This document shows, piece by piece, positions 1 through 8,120 of a stretch of DNA of 64,000 nucleotides. The DNA lies in the NCBI GenBank assembly GCA_022768325.1, contig JALEMI010000034.1, positions 1 through 64,000 of the forward strand. Direction: 5' to 3'. This DNA comes from Bacteroidales bacterium. GTDB taxonomy: Bacteria; Bacteroidota; Bacteroidia; Bacteroidales; Marinilabiliaceae. Under the pieces are notes generated by a model. The model saw only the letters and a list, made by a program, of their open reading frames with translations. It made no database searches and was not told where the DNA came from. A program made the position numbers and the translations under genes. Within the stretch, counting starts at the first letter, position 1. The number at the start of each line of letters is the position of its first letter.

Positions 1-222
1 GTGATTGTTGATACAATTCTCGGCCAGACTGTTCAAGACAGACCGGGGCAACACCTTTACCGGGTTTTCGATAGCCTGATTGAGCAACTCCGGCTTGCAA
101 TACTGCCGAAGATTGGACCTCAGGAATTCGCGACGGTTGACTTGAACCATCGGCATTTTCATTGCCGACGCCATGATTCTGTCCCACAGGGTTACTTCAT
201 TTGCTACTACAGTTGCTTCCAT
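1..222 (-). CDS. Unrecognised protein, N-terminal part only (runs off left edge)
   Basis: An open minus-strand frame starts with ATG at 222 (MEATVVANEVTLWDRIM...) and stays open to base 1, giving 74 residues of an unfinished protein. I do not recognise the family with certainty. The soluble start with LWDRIMASAMKMP and later CKPELLNQAIENP loosely recalls EcsC-like cytosolic proteins of Bacteroidales, but this is a weak impression. There is no signal peptide. An IS1595 element begins only about 25 bases upstream of the start codon, so the gene's native promoter has probably been displaced or replaced. Confidence 0.55.
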   Translation of the reverse strand, partial: MEATVVANEVTLWDRIMASAMKMPMVQVNRREFLRSNLRQYCKPELLNQAIENPVKVLPRSVLNSLAENCINNH

Positions 223-247
223 TTTTTGAACTTTTAGTTTTTTAATT

Positions 248-1291
248 ATGATTATCCGCAAGTAGCACAAGCCCTCTTGTTGTAGAGCCTATGTGCGAAC
301 GTCGGTCTGTACGTTGCTGCTACTATCATGAGCCTGTCGAATATTTGGTCTCCAAAGTACTTCCTGTTGAACTTGTAGCAGAACTCGTCAAGGTAGCTTT
401 GCAGAAACTCGCCCTTGATGCCGTGGTACATGTCCTGAAACAGCGTCTTTGCGTTGGCTATGGCTATATGCACCCATGGCAGCACCTTCGGGGCGTCCTT
501 TCCGGGGACTGTCTGCCTCTTTGACACGGCGACAGCTTCCTCCACCCCTGAGTGGCCAGGCAGATTGTCCATGACGACAGTGGAGTCAGGTTCTACGCTT
601 TGGCTCGTCTTCTCCTTGAAAGTGCCTGATTTCAAGTCACTTATCACCTGCATCTTCAGATGGCCGCACCTCCTTGACTTCTGCCCTTTCTTAGGGCTTT
701 CCACTTCCTCGCTCTCCACCATCACAAGCACCTTCGACTGCCGTTGGCTGCCTATGCCGGACTTCAGACCCTCGCCCTCCTCCAGCGGGTTGGCTATCGT
801 GAAGTACCCCTCGTCCAGCTCTATCGAGCCCGACAGCTTGTACTTGTCGTCGCGCTGCCCCATCACGCTCCTGAGCTTGTGCATCATCTCCCATATTGGC
901 TGGTAGCGTTTATGTCCAAGCTGACGCTGCATCTCAGCGGCCGATATCGTCTTCTTCGTGGCTGTCATCAGATGAATCGCCGTGAACCAGTACATCAGCG
1001 GCAGCTTGCTGCCGTGCATGACCGTCCCGGAGGTCAGTGTCGTCTCATGACTGCATTTTGCGCACCTCCAGCTCTTGATCGCCTTGTTCCAATAGTGCTT
1101 TTCGCCGCCACATTTGGGGCAGACTATGCCTTCTTCTTCCCTGACCTTGCGAAAATGCTTCTAACACGCCTCCTCGCCGTCGAATTGCTTGCAAAAGTCT
1201 AACAGTTTCATCTTGAATATCTTTTTGACATAAAGATACAAACTCTCGCCTGTTTTGACGTAGAAGTTTTGCGCATTTTGCGGATAATCAT
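248..1291 (-). mobile_element. IS1595-family insertion sequence
   Basis: A transposase gene is bracketed by inverted ends. ATGATTATCCGCAA at 248-261 is the exact reverse complement of 1278-1291, and weaker pairing continues inward for about ten more bases. Total length of about 1.04 kb fits IS1595-family elements with one transposase gene. I see no convincing 8-bp target duplication in the flanking bases (240-247 versus 1292-1299), so the outer boundaries could differ by a few bases or the element may be old. The transposase carries an internal stop, so the element is probably not autonomous. Confidence 0.75.
252..1211 (-). pseudogene. IS1595-family transposase (ISXO2-like DDE), interrupted by an in-frame TAG
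   Basis: Reading from ATG 1211, the frame gives MKLLDFCKQFDGEEAC, then TAG at 1163-1161, then continues in the same frame with KHFRKVREEEGIVCPKCGG. The second part holds the zinc ribbon (CPKCG...CAKC) typical of the IS1595 N-terminus. The catalytic region follows: acidic residues in SIELDEGYF, VVMDNLPGH and YLDEFCYKFNR are good candidates for the DDE triad. The longest uninterrupted frame starts at the internal ATG 1019 and lacks the zinc ribbon. A single change from a lysine or glutamine codon would create the stop. The most likely reading is a dead transposase; suppression or readthrough is possible but unsupported. Confidence 0.85.
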
Positions 1292-1390
1292 TTAGATAAA
1301 AATACAGCAAATAACAAGGGAATTGACAGCCTTGTCCGAAGGAAACCTCCACTCCAAACAATCATCACCCCATCCCCCAAAAACCACCAT

Positions 1391-1408
1391 CCCCCCACCC
1401 CCCCCCCC
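1391..1408. repeat. C-rich tract including a run of 11 C
   Basis: Intergenic stretch between the insertion sequence and maf (1292-1569, no gene). Six C, one A, then eleven C at 1398-1408, preceded by shorter C runs from 1368. The opposite strand is correspondingly G-rich and could form a quadruplex. The rest of the gap holds only the putative maf promoter. Confidence 0.8.
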
Positions 1409-1490
1409 ACAACATCCAATCCGCTACTGAGCTCCCACAAGAATCAATCATCTCGACCCATCAAACGCATTAAAATAGAACGAGAAAGAG

Positions 1491-1498
1491 TAATTTTG
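1491..1498 (+). promoter_or_regulatory. Putative -7 box (TAATTTTG) for the maf operon
   Basis: Matches the Bacteroidota TAnnTTTG consensus about 70 bases upstream of the maf start. No clear TTTG -33 element at the expected spacing. Confidence 0.4.
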
Positions 1499-1569
1499 CA
1501 AGACTGCGCCGCAACAAAAAGGCGCACCCACACACATCCACCACGGAAACGACAGACAACTCACACCAA

Positions 1570-2154
1570 ATGCTTGATAACCTGAAAGGCCGGCACGTCA
1601 TGCTGGCCAGCGGATCTCCACGACGCAGAGAGCTGCTTCGCGAGATGGGTATTGATTTCGAGACCGTCACCAAAGACGGCATCAACGAGGCTTTCCCCGA
1701 CACCCTTAACGTCAAGGACGTTGCAGAATTCATTGCCAACGTCAAGGCCAACGCCTACACCGCAGACCTCAAGGAGGGCGACATCCTCATTACCGCTGAC
1801 ACCGTCGTAGTCCTCGACAAGGAGATCCTGGGCAAGCCCAAGAACGAGGACGAGGCTCGCCAAATGCTCAAGGCCATCAGCGGACGCAAACACAAGGTCA
1901 TAACAGGCGTATGCGTCACCACGCCCGCCGGGAGGACCAGTTTCTCCGTCGAGACGAAGGTGACGGTGCGCGCCCTCACCGACGACATCATAGACCATTA
2001 CGTCAGCACAGCACACCCCTTGGACAAGGCCGGCGCATACGGAATCCAGGAGTGGATTGGCCTCATCGGGATTGACTATATCGAGGGCTCGTATCAAAAC
2101 GTCATGGGCCTCCCGACCCAACGTCTCTTTGCCGTCCTCAGCACCATCGACTAA
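1570..2154 (+). CDS. maf: Maf-like nucleoside triphosphate pyrophosphatase
   Basis: Cytosolic house-cleaning enzyme that hydrolyses non-canonical or excess nucleoside triphosphates (dTTP/UTP type in the YhdE branch) to the monophosphate and pyrophosphate. The 194-residue length is normal. The N-terminal signature LASGSPRRRELL (about residues 13-24), the TADTVV motif holding the presumed catalytic Asp, GKPKNEDEA and the C-terminal DKAGAYGIQE block are all present. The ATG at 1570 gives the usual short lead before the signature. It heads a plus-strand cluster: the peptidase gene follows after 12 bases. The family was once called a septum formation inhibitor; the pyrophosphatase activity is the better supported role. 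Confidence 0.93.
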   Translation: MLDNLKGRHVMLASGSPRRRELLREMGIDFETVTKDGINEAFPDTLNVKDVAEFIANVKANAYTADLKEGDILITADTVVVLDKEILGKPKNEDEARQMLKAISGRKHKVITGVCVTTPAGRTSFSVETKVTVRALTDDIIDHYVSTAHPLDKAGAYGIQEWIGLIGIDYIEGSYQNVMGLPTQRLFAVLSTID

Positions 2155-2166
2155 AAGACTCATACA

Positions 2167-4212
2167 GTGAAACGATTCACGACGACCGTAACGTCGCTGC
2201 TCATTGCTGCTACGGCGACCTTGGCGGGACCAGGAATGTGGGTCCCCCTTTTCATCGATTCGAACATCGAGGACATGACCGCCGAAGGCCTGACCCTGAC
2301 TGCCGAGCAGATTTACGACGCCAATAGCTCCAGCCTCAAGGACGCCATCATGATTTTCGGCGGCGGATGTACGGGCGAGGTGGTCTCCGATGGCGGCCTC
2401 ATCTTGACCAATTACCATTGCGGCGTAGCTGCCGTAAGCTCGCTAAGCTCTCCCGAGACCGACTACATGGCTCACGGATTCACAGCCCGCACCGAGGCCG
2501 ACGAGCTGCCATGCGACGGGTTGGAGGTCCGACACCTTGTCCGCATGGAGGACGTGAGCGACCGCGTCAAGAGCCTCGACGATACGGCATCCATAAACGC
2601 CCTGACACTGGCGGCCGAAGAGAACGGCAAGTACGAGGTGATGGTGGAAGAGATGTTCCACGGCAATCAGCACATCATGATGGTCTACGAGGTTTTCAAA
2701 GACATCCGCCTCGTCGTCGCCCCACCCCAAGACCTTGGCCGTTTTGGCGGCGAGACGGACAACTGGGTATGGCCGCGACATACTGCCGATTTTACCCTCT
2801 TCCGCATCTACGCCGGAGCCGACAATAAGCCGGCAGAATACAGCCCGGCCAATAAGCCCTATCGCCCAGCCAAGCACCTGAAAACCAACATCAACGGTGT
2901 CCACGAAGGCGACTTCGCCATGGTCATGGGCTTTCCCGGCTCAACCGACCAATACCTCACGGCGGCCGCCATCGACGCTCTCCGCACAAAGGTATGGCCA
3001 AGCGTCGTGAGCCTTCGCCAAGCCGAGATGAGCGTCCTCGAGAAGCACATGGCCGCCAACCGCAAGACGGCCATCGACTACGCGTCGCACTATTCAAGCA
3101 TCGCCAATGGCAAGAAACGCACTGCGGGCGAGATTGACTGCACGGCTCGCGCCAAGACCGTCGAGACGATGCGCTCCCAACAGGCCGCTTTCCGCAAAGA
3201 CGCCCGCATGGACACCATCCTCGCCCAGATGGACAACATATTTAGCCCCGAATACACGGGCAATGAGCTGACCATGCGCCTCGCACGGGACACGTGGTCG
3301 GGCAGCCGCACTCTGCGCTTGGCTTTCACCATGAGCCGCCTGGTGCAAAAAGCGACGGACAAGAGCGCCATCGACAGCATAGCGACCTATTTCTTTGCCC
3401 ATTCCGACATCAAGACGGAGAGGGAGATTCTCGCCGCGTCAATTGGCGAATTGCAACGCATTGGGGCGCAAGGCCTGCCCTCCATTGTCGTCAAGACCAG
3501 CCCCAAGAAACTCGCCAAACGTGCCACGTCCGGCATTTTCAGCGACATCAACAAGCTGCGCAAGGCGTTAGCAAGCCCCAATGCGAAAGAGCTCGTCGAG
3601 TCCGAAACGGCAACGGTCCTCGCCAATGCCCTCATCGACACGTGGAGAGCCAAGGCCGCCGCCAACGACTCAGCCAATGCTCTCCTCCACGACCTTAAGG
3701 CCGCATACGCCTACCGACTTTCCGAGATTCGCCCCGACAGCCTCCTCGCCCCAGATGCCAATTTCACAATGCGAATTGCCTACGGACGAGTCGAAGCCCC
3801 ACGGACGGGCATCGAGAATGTAGACCGATACTATACGACCGCCAAGGGCATCATCGCCAAGAATGCGACAGGCAATCCCGACTTCGCCCTGGCCGACAGT
3901 CTCAAGACGATGCTCGGCGGCGACTATGGCCGTTGGGCTGATGCCGACGGCGAGCTTCACACTTGCTTCGTTGGGAGCATCCACACCACGGGCGGCAATA
4001 GCGGCAGCCCCACCCTCAATGGGCGAGGCGAGCTCATCGGCTTGAATTTCGACCGCATTTGGAATGGCATTGCCTCCGACTACCGCTTCGACAATGAGCG
4101 TAGCCGCAACATCTCCGTCGACATCCGATACGTGCTTTTCGTCATCGACAAGGTGTGCCACGGCGGCCATATCGTTAGCCAGTTCGACATTGTAAACACC
4201 CCCACCCGATGA
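2167..4212 (+). CDS. S46-family dipeptidyl-peptidase, DPP11-like (acidic P1 specificity predicted)
   Basis: Exported serine exopeptidase of Bacteroidota that removes dipeptides from peptide N-termini. GTG start, signal peptide (MKRFTTTVTSLLIAATATLA) and 681 residues, slightly shorter than characterised DPP7/DPP11. His84 in TNYHCG and Ser612 in GGNSGSP are the expected triad members, with Asp near residue 208 in HTADFTLFR. In Porphyromonas gingivalis DPP11 the S1 pocket Arg lies 18 residues after the catalytic Ser, whereas DPP7 has Gly there. Here that position is Arg (NFDRIW), so cleavage after Asp/Glu is predicted. The stop overlaps the start of the following kinase gene by four bases, indicating co-translation. 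Confidence 0.93.
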   Translation: MKRFTTTVTSLLIAATATLAGPGMWVPLFIDSNIEDMTAEGLTLTAEQIYDANSSSLKDAIMIFGGGCTGEVVSDGGLILTNYHCGVAAVSSLSSPETDYMAHGFTARTEADELPCDGLEVRHLVRMEDVSDRVKSLDDTASINALTLAAEENGKYEVMVEEMFHGNQHIMMVYEVFKDIRLVVAPPQDLGRFGGETDNWVWPRHTADFTLFRIYAGADNKPAEYSPANKPYRPAKHLKTNINGVHEGDFAMVMGFPGSTDQYLTAAAIDALRTKVWPSVVSLRQAEMSVLEKHMAANRKTAIDYASHYSSIANGKKRTAGEIDCTARAKTVETMRSQQAAFRKDARMDTILAQMDNIFSPEYTGNELTMRLARDTWSGSRTLRLAFTMSRLVQKATDKSAIDSIATYFFAHSDIKTEREILAASIGELQRIGAQGLPSIVVKTSPKKLAKRATSGIFSDINKLRKALASPNAKELVESETATVLANALIDTWRAKAAANDSANALLHDLKAAYAYRLSEIRPDSLLAPDANFTMRIAYGRVEAPRTGIENVDRYYTTAKGIIAKNATGNPDFALADSLKTMLGGDYGRWADADGELHTCFVGSIHTTGGNSGSPTLNGRGELIGLNFDRIWNGIASDYRFDNERSRNISVDIRYVLFVIDKVCHGGHIVSQFDIVNTPTR

Positions 4213-5645
4213 GCATGACGGCAGAAGAAAGGATAGCCCGTCTCCAAAGCCTTTACACCACATGGGCCGGAAGCGAGCCTTCCCGTTTTGAGAAACTACC
4301 GCCCTCGGGCTCAAACCGCGCATATTTCCGAATTGGAAACGACGAGCGGCTCGCCATAGGCGTGGTGGGCGAGAACGACCGCGAGAACAAGGCGTTCATA
4401 GAGTTCAGCAAGGGTCTCCGCAAGGCGGGTGTCAAGGTGCCAGAGATTTACGCAACCGACGAAGAGGCAGGCGTATACATTCAGCAAGACCTCGGCCCGA
4501 CGTCGCTCTTCGACCTCATCAACAAGGAGCGCAAGGAGAACGGCGGTCAATTCACGTTGCGCCTCAAAGAGACGTACAAAAAGGTGCTGGCCTCGCTTGC
4601 GGACATTCAGTCCAAAGGTCGACAAAACGTTGATTTCACGCTTTGTTACCCCCGCTCTGATTTCGACGCTCAGAGCATGATGTGGGACCTGCAGTATTTC
4701 AAGTACTATTTCCTCCGCCTGGCGGGCATCCCTTTTGACGAGGCGGCCCTCGAAGCCGACTTCGCCACTTTCATTGGCTACCTTACGCAAGCCAATTGCA
4801 AATATTTCATGTATCGCGACTTTCAGAGCCGCAATATCATGATTGCCGACAACGGCGAGCCTTGGTTCATTGATTACCAGGGCGGACGACGCGGCGCTCG
4901 GCAATATGACGTGGCGTCGTTGCTCTACGATGCCAAGGCCGACATCCCGAACATTGTCCGCAATGAGCTTTTGGCGTTCTACACAAGCCGCCTTCGCAAT
5001 AATGAGGTCGCCGCGTTCCTTCGCCATTTCTACGGCTATTGCCTTATCCGCATCATGCAGGCCATGGGTGCCTACGGCTATCGCGGGTATTTCGAGCGTA
5101 AGGAGCATTTCCTTAAGAGCATCCCCTTCGCCCTCGACAATCTGAGGGATATAATGGAGAAGCACCGCCCCGACATCAATACGCCAGAGCTAAGACGCGT
5201 TCTTGAGGACATCTCAAATTCGCAACAGCTGCGCAGCCTCGGGACGCAGAACAAGCTGAAGGTCCGCATCTTCTCCTTTTCCTACAAACACGGGATTCCT
5301 ACCGACGTAAGTGGCAACGGTGGTGGCCACGTCTTCGACTGCCGCGCCTTGCCCAACCCCGGACGCGAGGCCCGATATAAGAACAGCACGGGGCGAGATG
5401 CCGACGTGATAGAGTTCTTCGCAGCCCACGAGGCGGAGATGCGCCCCTTCATCGAGGCCGCCAAAGCCATTGTGGAGATTAGCGTCCGCCGATATGTCAG
5501 CCGAGGCTTCACAAGCCTGATGGTCAGCTTCGGATGTACGGGCGGACAACACCGCTCGGTCTTTTGCGCCGAGACCATTGCCAAGTGGATTGGCGAGACA
5601 TGGCCCGAGGTGGAGGTCGAGCTGAAACACGTGGAGCAACAATGA
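4209..5645 (+). CDS. Sugar kinase (AmgK-like) fused to a RapZ C-terminal domain
   Basis: Two-domain cytosolic protein of 478 residues. Residues 1 to about 340 form an aminoglycoside-phosphotransferase-fold kinase with catalytic loop YRDFQSRNIMI and metal-binding FIDYQGG, as in AmgK, the anomeric MurNAc/GlcNAc kinase of cell-wall recycling. Residues from about 350 match the C-terminal domain of RapZ: IFSFSYKHGIP, HVFDCRALPNP and the strongly conserved FGCTGGQHRSV. In E. coli that domain senses glucosamine-6-phosphate; the RapZ N-terminal P-loop half is absent. The gene is coupled by 4-base ATGA overlaps to the peptidase upstream and the MurU-like gene downstream. Inference: MurNAc or GlcNAc is phosphorylated at C1 and handed to MurU, with the RapZ domain perhaps acting as an amino-sugar sensor. 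Domain calls are firm; substrate and regulation are not shown. Confidence 0.88.
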   Translation: MSMTAEERIARLQSLYTTWAGSEPSRFEKLPPSGSNRAYFRIGNDERLAIGVVGENDRENKAFIEFSKGLRKAGVKVPEIYATDEEAGVYIQQDLGPTSLFDLINKERKENGGQFTLRLKETYKKVLASLADIQSKGRQNVDFTLCYPRSDFDAQSMMWDLQYFKYYFLRLAGIPFDEAALEADFATFIGYLTQANCKYFMYRDFQSRNIMIADNGEPWFIDYQGGRRGARQYDVASLLYDAKADIPNIVRNELLAFYTSRLRNNEVAAFLRHFYGYCLIRIMQAMGAYGYRGYFERKEHFLKSIPFALDNLRDIMEKHRPDINTPELRRVLEDISNSQQLRSLGTQNKLKVRIFSFSYKHGIPTDVSGNGGGHVFDCRALPNPGREARYKNSTGRDADVIEFFAAHEAEMRPFIEAAKAIVEISVRRYVSRGFTSLMVSFGCTGGQHRSVFCAETIAKWIGETWPEVEVELKHVEQQ

Positions 5646-6373
5646 ACGGGATGATTTTCGCCGCAGGCCTCGGAACAAGGCTTGCCCCGCTCACCAACAC
5701 CCGCCCCAAGGCCCTTGTGGAGTTGTGCGGTCGTCCCCTCGTGGCTCGCGCCCTCGACCATCTTACGACAGCCGGCGTTGACCATATCGTCGTCAATGTC
5801 CACCATTTCGCCGAGCAAATTGTCGACTTCATCAACACCAACCGCTCGCAGTGGAGGGCCGAGATTGTCATATCCGACGAGCGGGAGCTGCTCCTCGATA
5901 CGGGCGGCGGACTTATCAAGGCTCTGCCCCTAATGGCCGACGATGGCCCTATCGTTATTGGCAATGCCGATGTGGCAACCGACGCCCCAATCGCCGAGCT
6001 CATTGAGGCTCACCGCCGCAACGGGTGGGACGCGACCCTCTTGACAAGCCCACGCTCCTCAACACGCCACCTGCTCTTTGCCCACGACGACCTGCTCTGC
6101 GGATGGGAAGACATCAAGAACAACAAGTACCGCAAGGCACGTGAGGCTGAGCCGCAATGGCGCGAGGCGTTCAACGGCCTCCACGTCGTCGAGCAAGGTC
6201 TCGTAAAGGCCTTTGGCGATGTCCGCCCCCTGCCCATCATAGGCGCATATCTCGACCACGCCGCAGAGTTCGCCATCGGGCGATGCCAAATTCCCACCGG
6301 GCGTTATTGGTTCGATGTCGGCACTGTCGAGAAGCTCGCCGCAGCCGAAGCCGCCCTCACGGGCAAGATTTGA
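5642..6373 (+). CDS. murU: MurU-like nucleotidyltransferase (sugar-1-phosphate uridylyltransferase)
   Basis: NTP-transferase of 243 residues, the usual size for MurU. The N-terminal motif GMIFAAGLGTRLAPLT and PKALVELCGRPL are the nucleotide-binding signature, TGGGLIKALP follows, and GNADV carries the metal-binding Asp. MurU makes UDP-MurNAc from MurNAc-1-phosphate, bypassing de novo synthesis. The ATG at 5642 overlaps the upstream stop by four bases, which fixes the start; an in-frame extension upstream would run deep into the kinase gene. Adjacency to an AmgK-like kinase supports MurU over other sugar nucleotidyltransferases, but mannose- or glucose-1-phosphate substrates cannot be excluded from sequence. 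Confidence 0.85.
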   Translation: MNGMIFAAGLGTRLAPLTNTRPKALVELCGRPLVARALDHLTTAGVDHIVVNVHHFAEQIVDFINTNRSQWRAEIVISDERELLLDTGGGLIKALPLMADDGPIVIGNADVATDAPIAELIEAHRRNGWDATLLTSPRSSTRHLLFAHDDLLCGWEDIKNNKYRKAREAEPQWREAFNGLHVVEQGLVKAFGDVRPLPIIGAYLDHAAEFAIGRCQIPTGRYWFDVGTVEKLAAAEAALTGKI

Positions 6374-6419
6374 CCCTCCACCCCTATCGCCCCACCCTTT
6401 CCCCCACCTAAGACGCACC

Positions 6420-8120
6420 ATGAAAAAGCCCCTCATAGCGATGGCCGCCCTCTCTATGGTCATCGCCACCCCCTTTGCCCAAACAAAACAAGACCCGCAA
6501 TACGCCACCCCCTTAAAGACCCCCTACCGCATAAGCGGCACATACGCCGAGCTGCGTGGCAACCATTTCCACGCCGGGCTCGACATGGGCACGGCGGGCG
6601 TGGAGAACATTGAGGTCCACGCCGCCGAGAGCGGCTACGTGAGCCGCGTCAAGGTGGGTCCCTACGGCTACGGACGCGCCCTCTACATAACCCACCCCGA
6701 CGGCTTCACCACGGTCTATGGACATCTGAATGGCTTCGCCCCAAAGATTGACAGCCTCGTACGCCGCGAGCAATATGCCCGCCAATCGTTCGCCGTGGAG
6801 TTTTTCCCCGCCAAAGGGGTCGTCAACGTTACGCGCGACGAGGTCGTGGCCTACTCTGGCAATACGGGCGGCTCGGGCGGCCCACACCTCCACTTTGAGG
6901 TGCGCGAGACTAAGAGCGAAGAGCCGGTCAACCCGATGCGCTTCATTACGACAGATGCGGACAATGTCCCGCCAACAATCTTCGGCATCAAGATTTACGC
7001 CCTCGGAGACGACGCCCAAGTGGCGGGCGGACAGAACGACCGCTATCTGCCTCTCGCCAAAGCCAATGGGCGGACAATTGACGCTTGCGGCGAAATTGGT
7101 CTCGGAATCCATTGCACGGACTACGTGGCCCGCGGAGGGCGCCCCTGCGGTGTCGTGGAGATTAACCTGTATGACGGCGACGAGCTTGTCTTCCATTCGC
7201 GCGTAGACCATTTCCCCTTCGCCCTCAACCGCCACATTAACAGCCACATAGATTTGGGCGAGAGCCGTCGCAACCGCCGCTATATTCAGCGGAGCTACGT
7301 CAGCCCTGGCAACAAGCTGCCCATCTACGGCACAACAAACACCCCGACAACCATCGGGGAGGGCGAGACGCACAAGTTCCGTTTCGAGGTCATAGACTTT
7401 GCGGGAAACAAGAGCAAGGTGGCCTTCACTCTCAGAGGGCGACGCAACAAGGCCCTCGGTCAACGCCCCACGCCTAAGGGCGAACTCGTCCGCTGGGAAC
7501 GCACTTGGGCCAAGGACACACTGGGCGTCGGGGTCCTAATTCCCCACCATAGCCTGTTCGAGGACACCTACATCGACGTCTCCCGCACCGACCGCGGAGC
7601 CAGTCTGCCCCCGACGTTCACAATTGGCGACCCGTCCATTGCCATGCAAAAGCCAATGACGCTCACCATGACCGTACCCGACAAGTGGAAAGACTTGGGG
7701 CGCAAGGTCTTCGTAGGTCAGTCTGTCGGCAAGAGCCTAACCTACATTGGCGGCGAGACGCAAGTTGACACAGGGGCGCGCGTTGTCCACGTCATCAACG
7801 CCAAAGTCTCACAACTCGGGACCTACTCCATCGGGGTCGACACCATCGCCCCGCACGTCCGCATCAACAACAAGAGCAACGCCCTAAGCCGCGACAGCTG
7901 GATTCTCATCGGCATGACGGACGACGTGAGCGGCATTGCCAACTACTCAGTGTGGATTGACGGGAAATGGGAAGTCTTTGAATACGACTACAAGAACAAC
8001 CGCCTGAAGGCGAAGATTGATTACCTCGGCATAGGACGCGGACGCCACACTCTCCGAGCCGTTGTCGAAGATTCGTGCGGAAACACCACCGAGCGGAAAT
8101 GGACGTTCAACGTCAATTGA
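6420..8120 (+). CDS. M23-family metallopeptidase, secreted
   Basis: Peptidoglycan peptidase of the LytM/M23 group, 566 residues. A signal peptide (MKKPLIAMAALSMVIATPFAQ) is followed directly by the catalytic domain: zinc ligands His51 and Asp55 in HAGLD, and H156-L-H158 in GPHLHFE. The remaining roughly 400 residues are beta-rich and resemble the long C-terminal extension of Bacteroidales M23 proteins; I cannot name a domain. The ATG at 6420 gives a clean signal peptide. It lies 46 bases after murU and probably belongs to the same transcript, placing cell-wall cleavage next to sugar recycling. Its last 8 bases overlap the convergent beta-propeller gene. Confidence 0.9.
   Translation: MKKPLIAMAALSMVIATPFAQTKQDPQYATPLKTPYRISGTYAELRGNHFHAGLDMGTAGVENIEVHAAESGYVSRVKVGPYGYGRALYITHPDGFTTVYGHLNGFAPKIDSLVRREQYARQSFAVEFFPAKGVVNVTRDEVVAYSGNTGGSGGPHLHFEVRETKSEEPVNPMRFITTDADNVPPTIFGIKIYALGDDAQVAGGQNDRYLPLAKANGRTIDACGEIGLGIHCTDYVARGGRPCGVVEINLYDGDELVFHSRVDHFPFALNRHINSHIDLGESRRNRRYIQRSYVSPGNKLPIYGTTNTPTTIGEGETHKFRFEVIDFAGNKSKVAFTLRGRRNKALGQRPTPKGELVRWERTWAKDTLGVGVLIPHHSLFEDTYIDVSRTDRGASLPPTFTIGDPSIAMQKPMTLTMTVPDKWKDLGRKVFVGQSVGKSLTYIGGETQVDTGARVVHVINAKVSQLGTYSIGVDTIAPHVRINNKSNALSRDSWILIGMTDDVSGIANYSVWIDGKWEVFEYDYKNNRLKAKIDYLGIGRGRHTLRAVVEDSCGNTTERKWTFNVN

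Noticed and set aside
1..237. Plus-strand frame of 78 codons at the left edge
   Set aside because: The minus strand gives a cleaner protein with an ATG and a normal amino-acid mix; the plus reading is its shadow.
454..906. Plus-strand frame of 150 codons inside the insertion sequence
   Set aside because: Antisense to the transposase, with Ser/Pro/Leu-rich shadow composition.
240..1299. 8-bp target-site duplication around the IS1595 element
   Set aside because: Compared the bases flanking both inverted ends, with small shifts; no matching 8-mers found.
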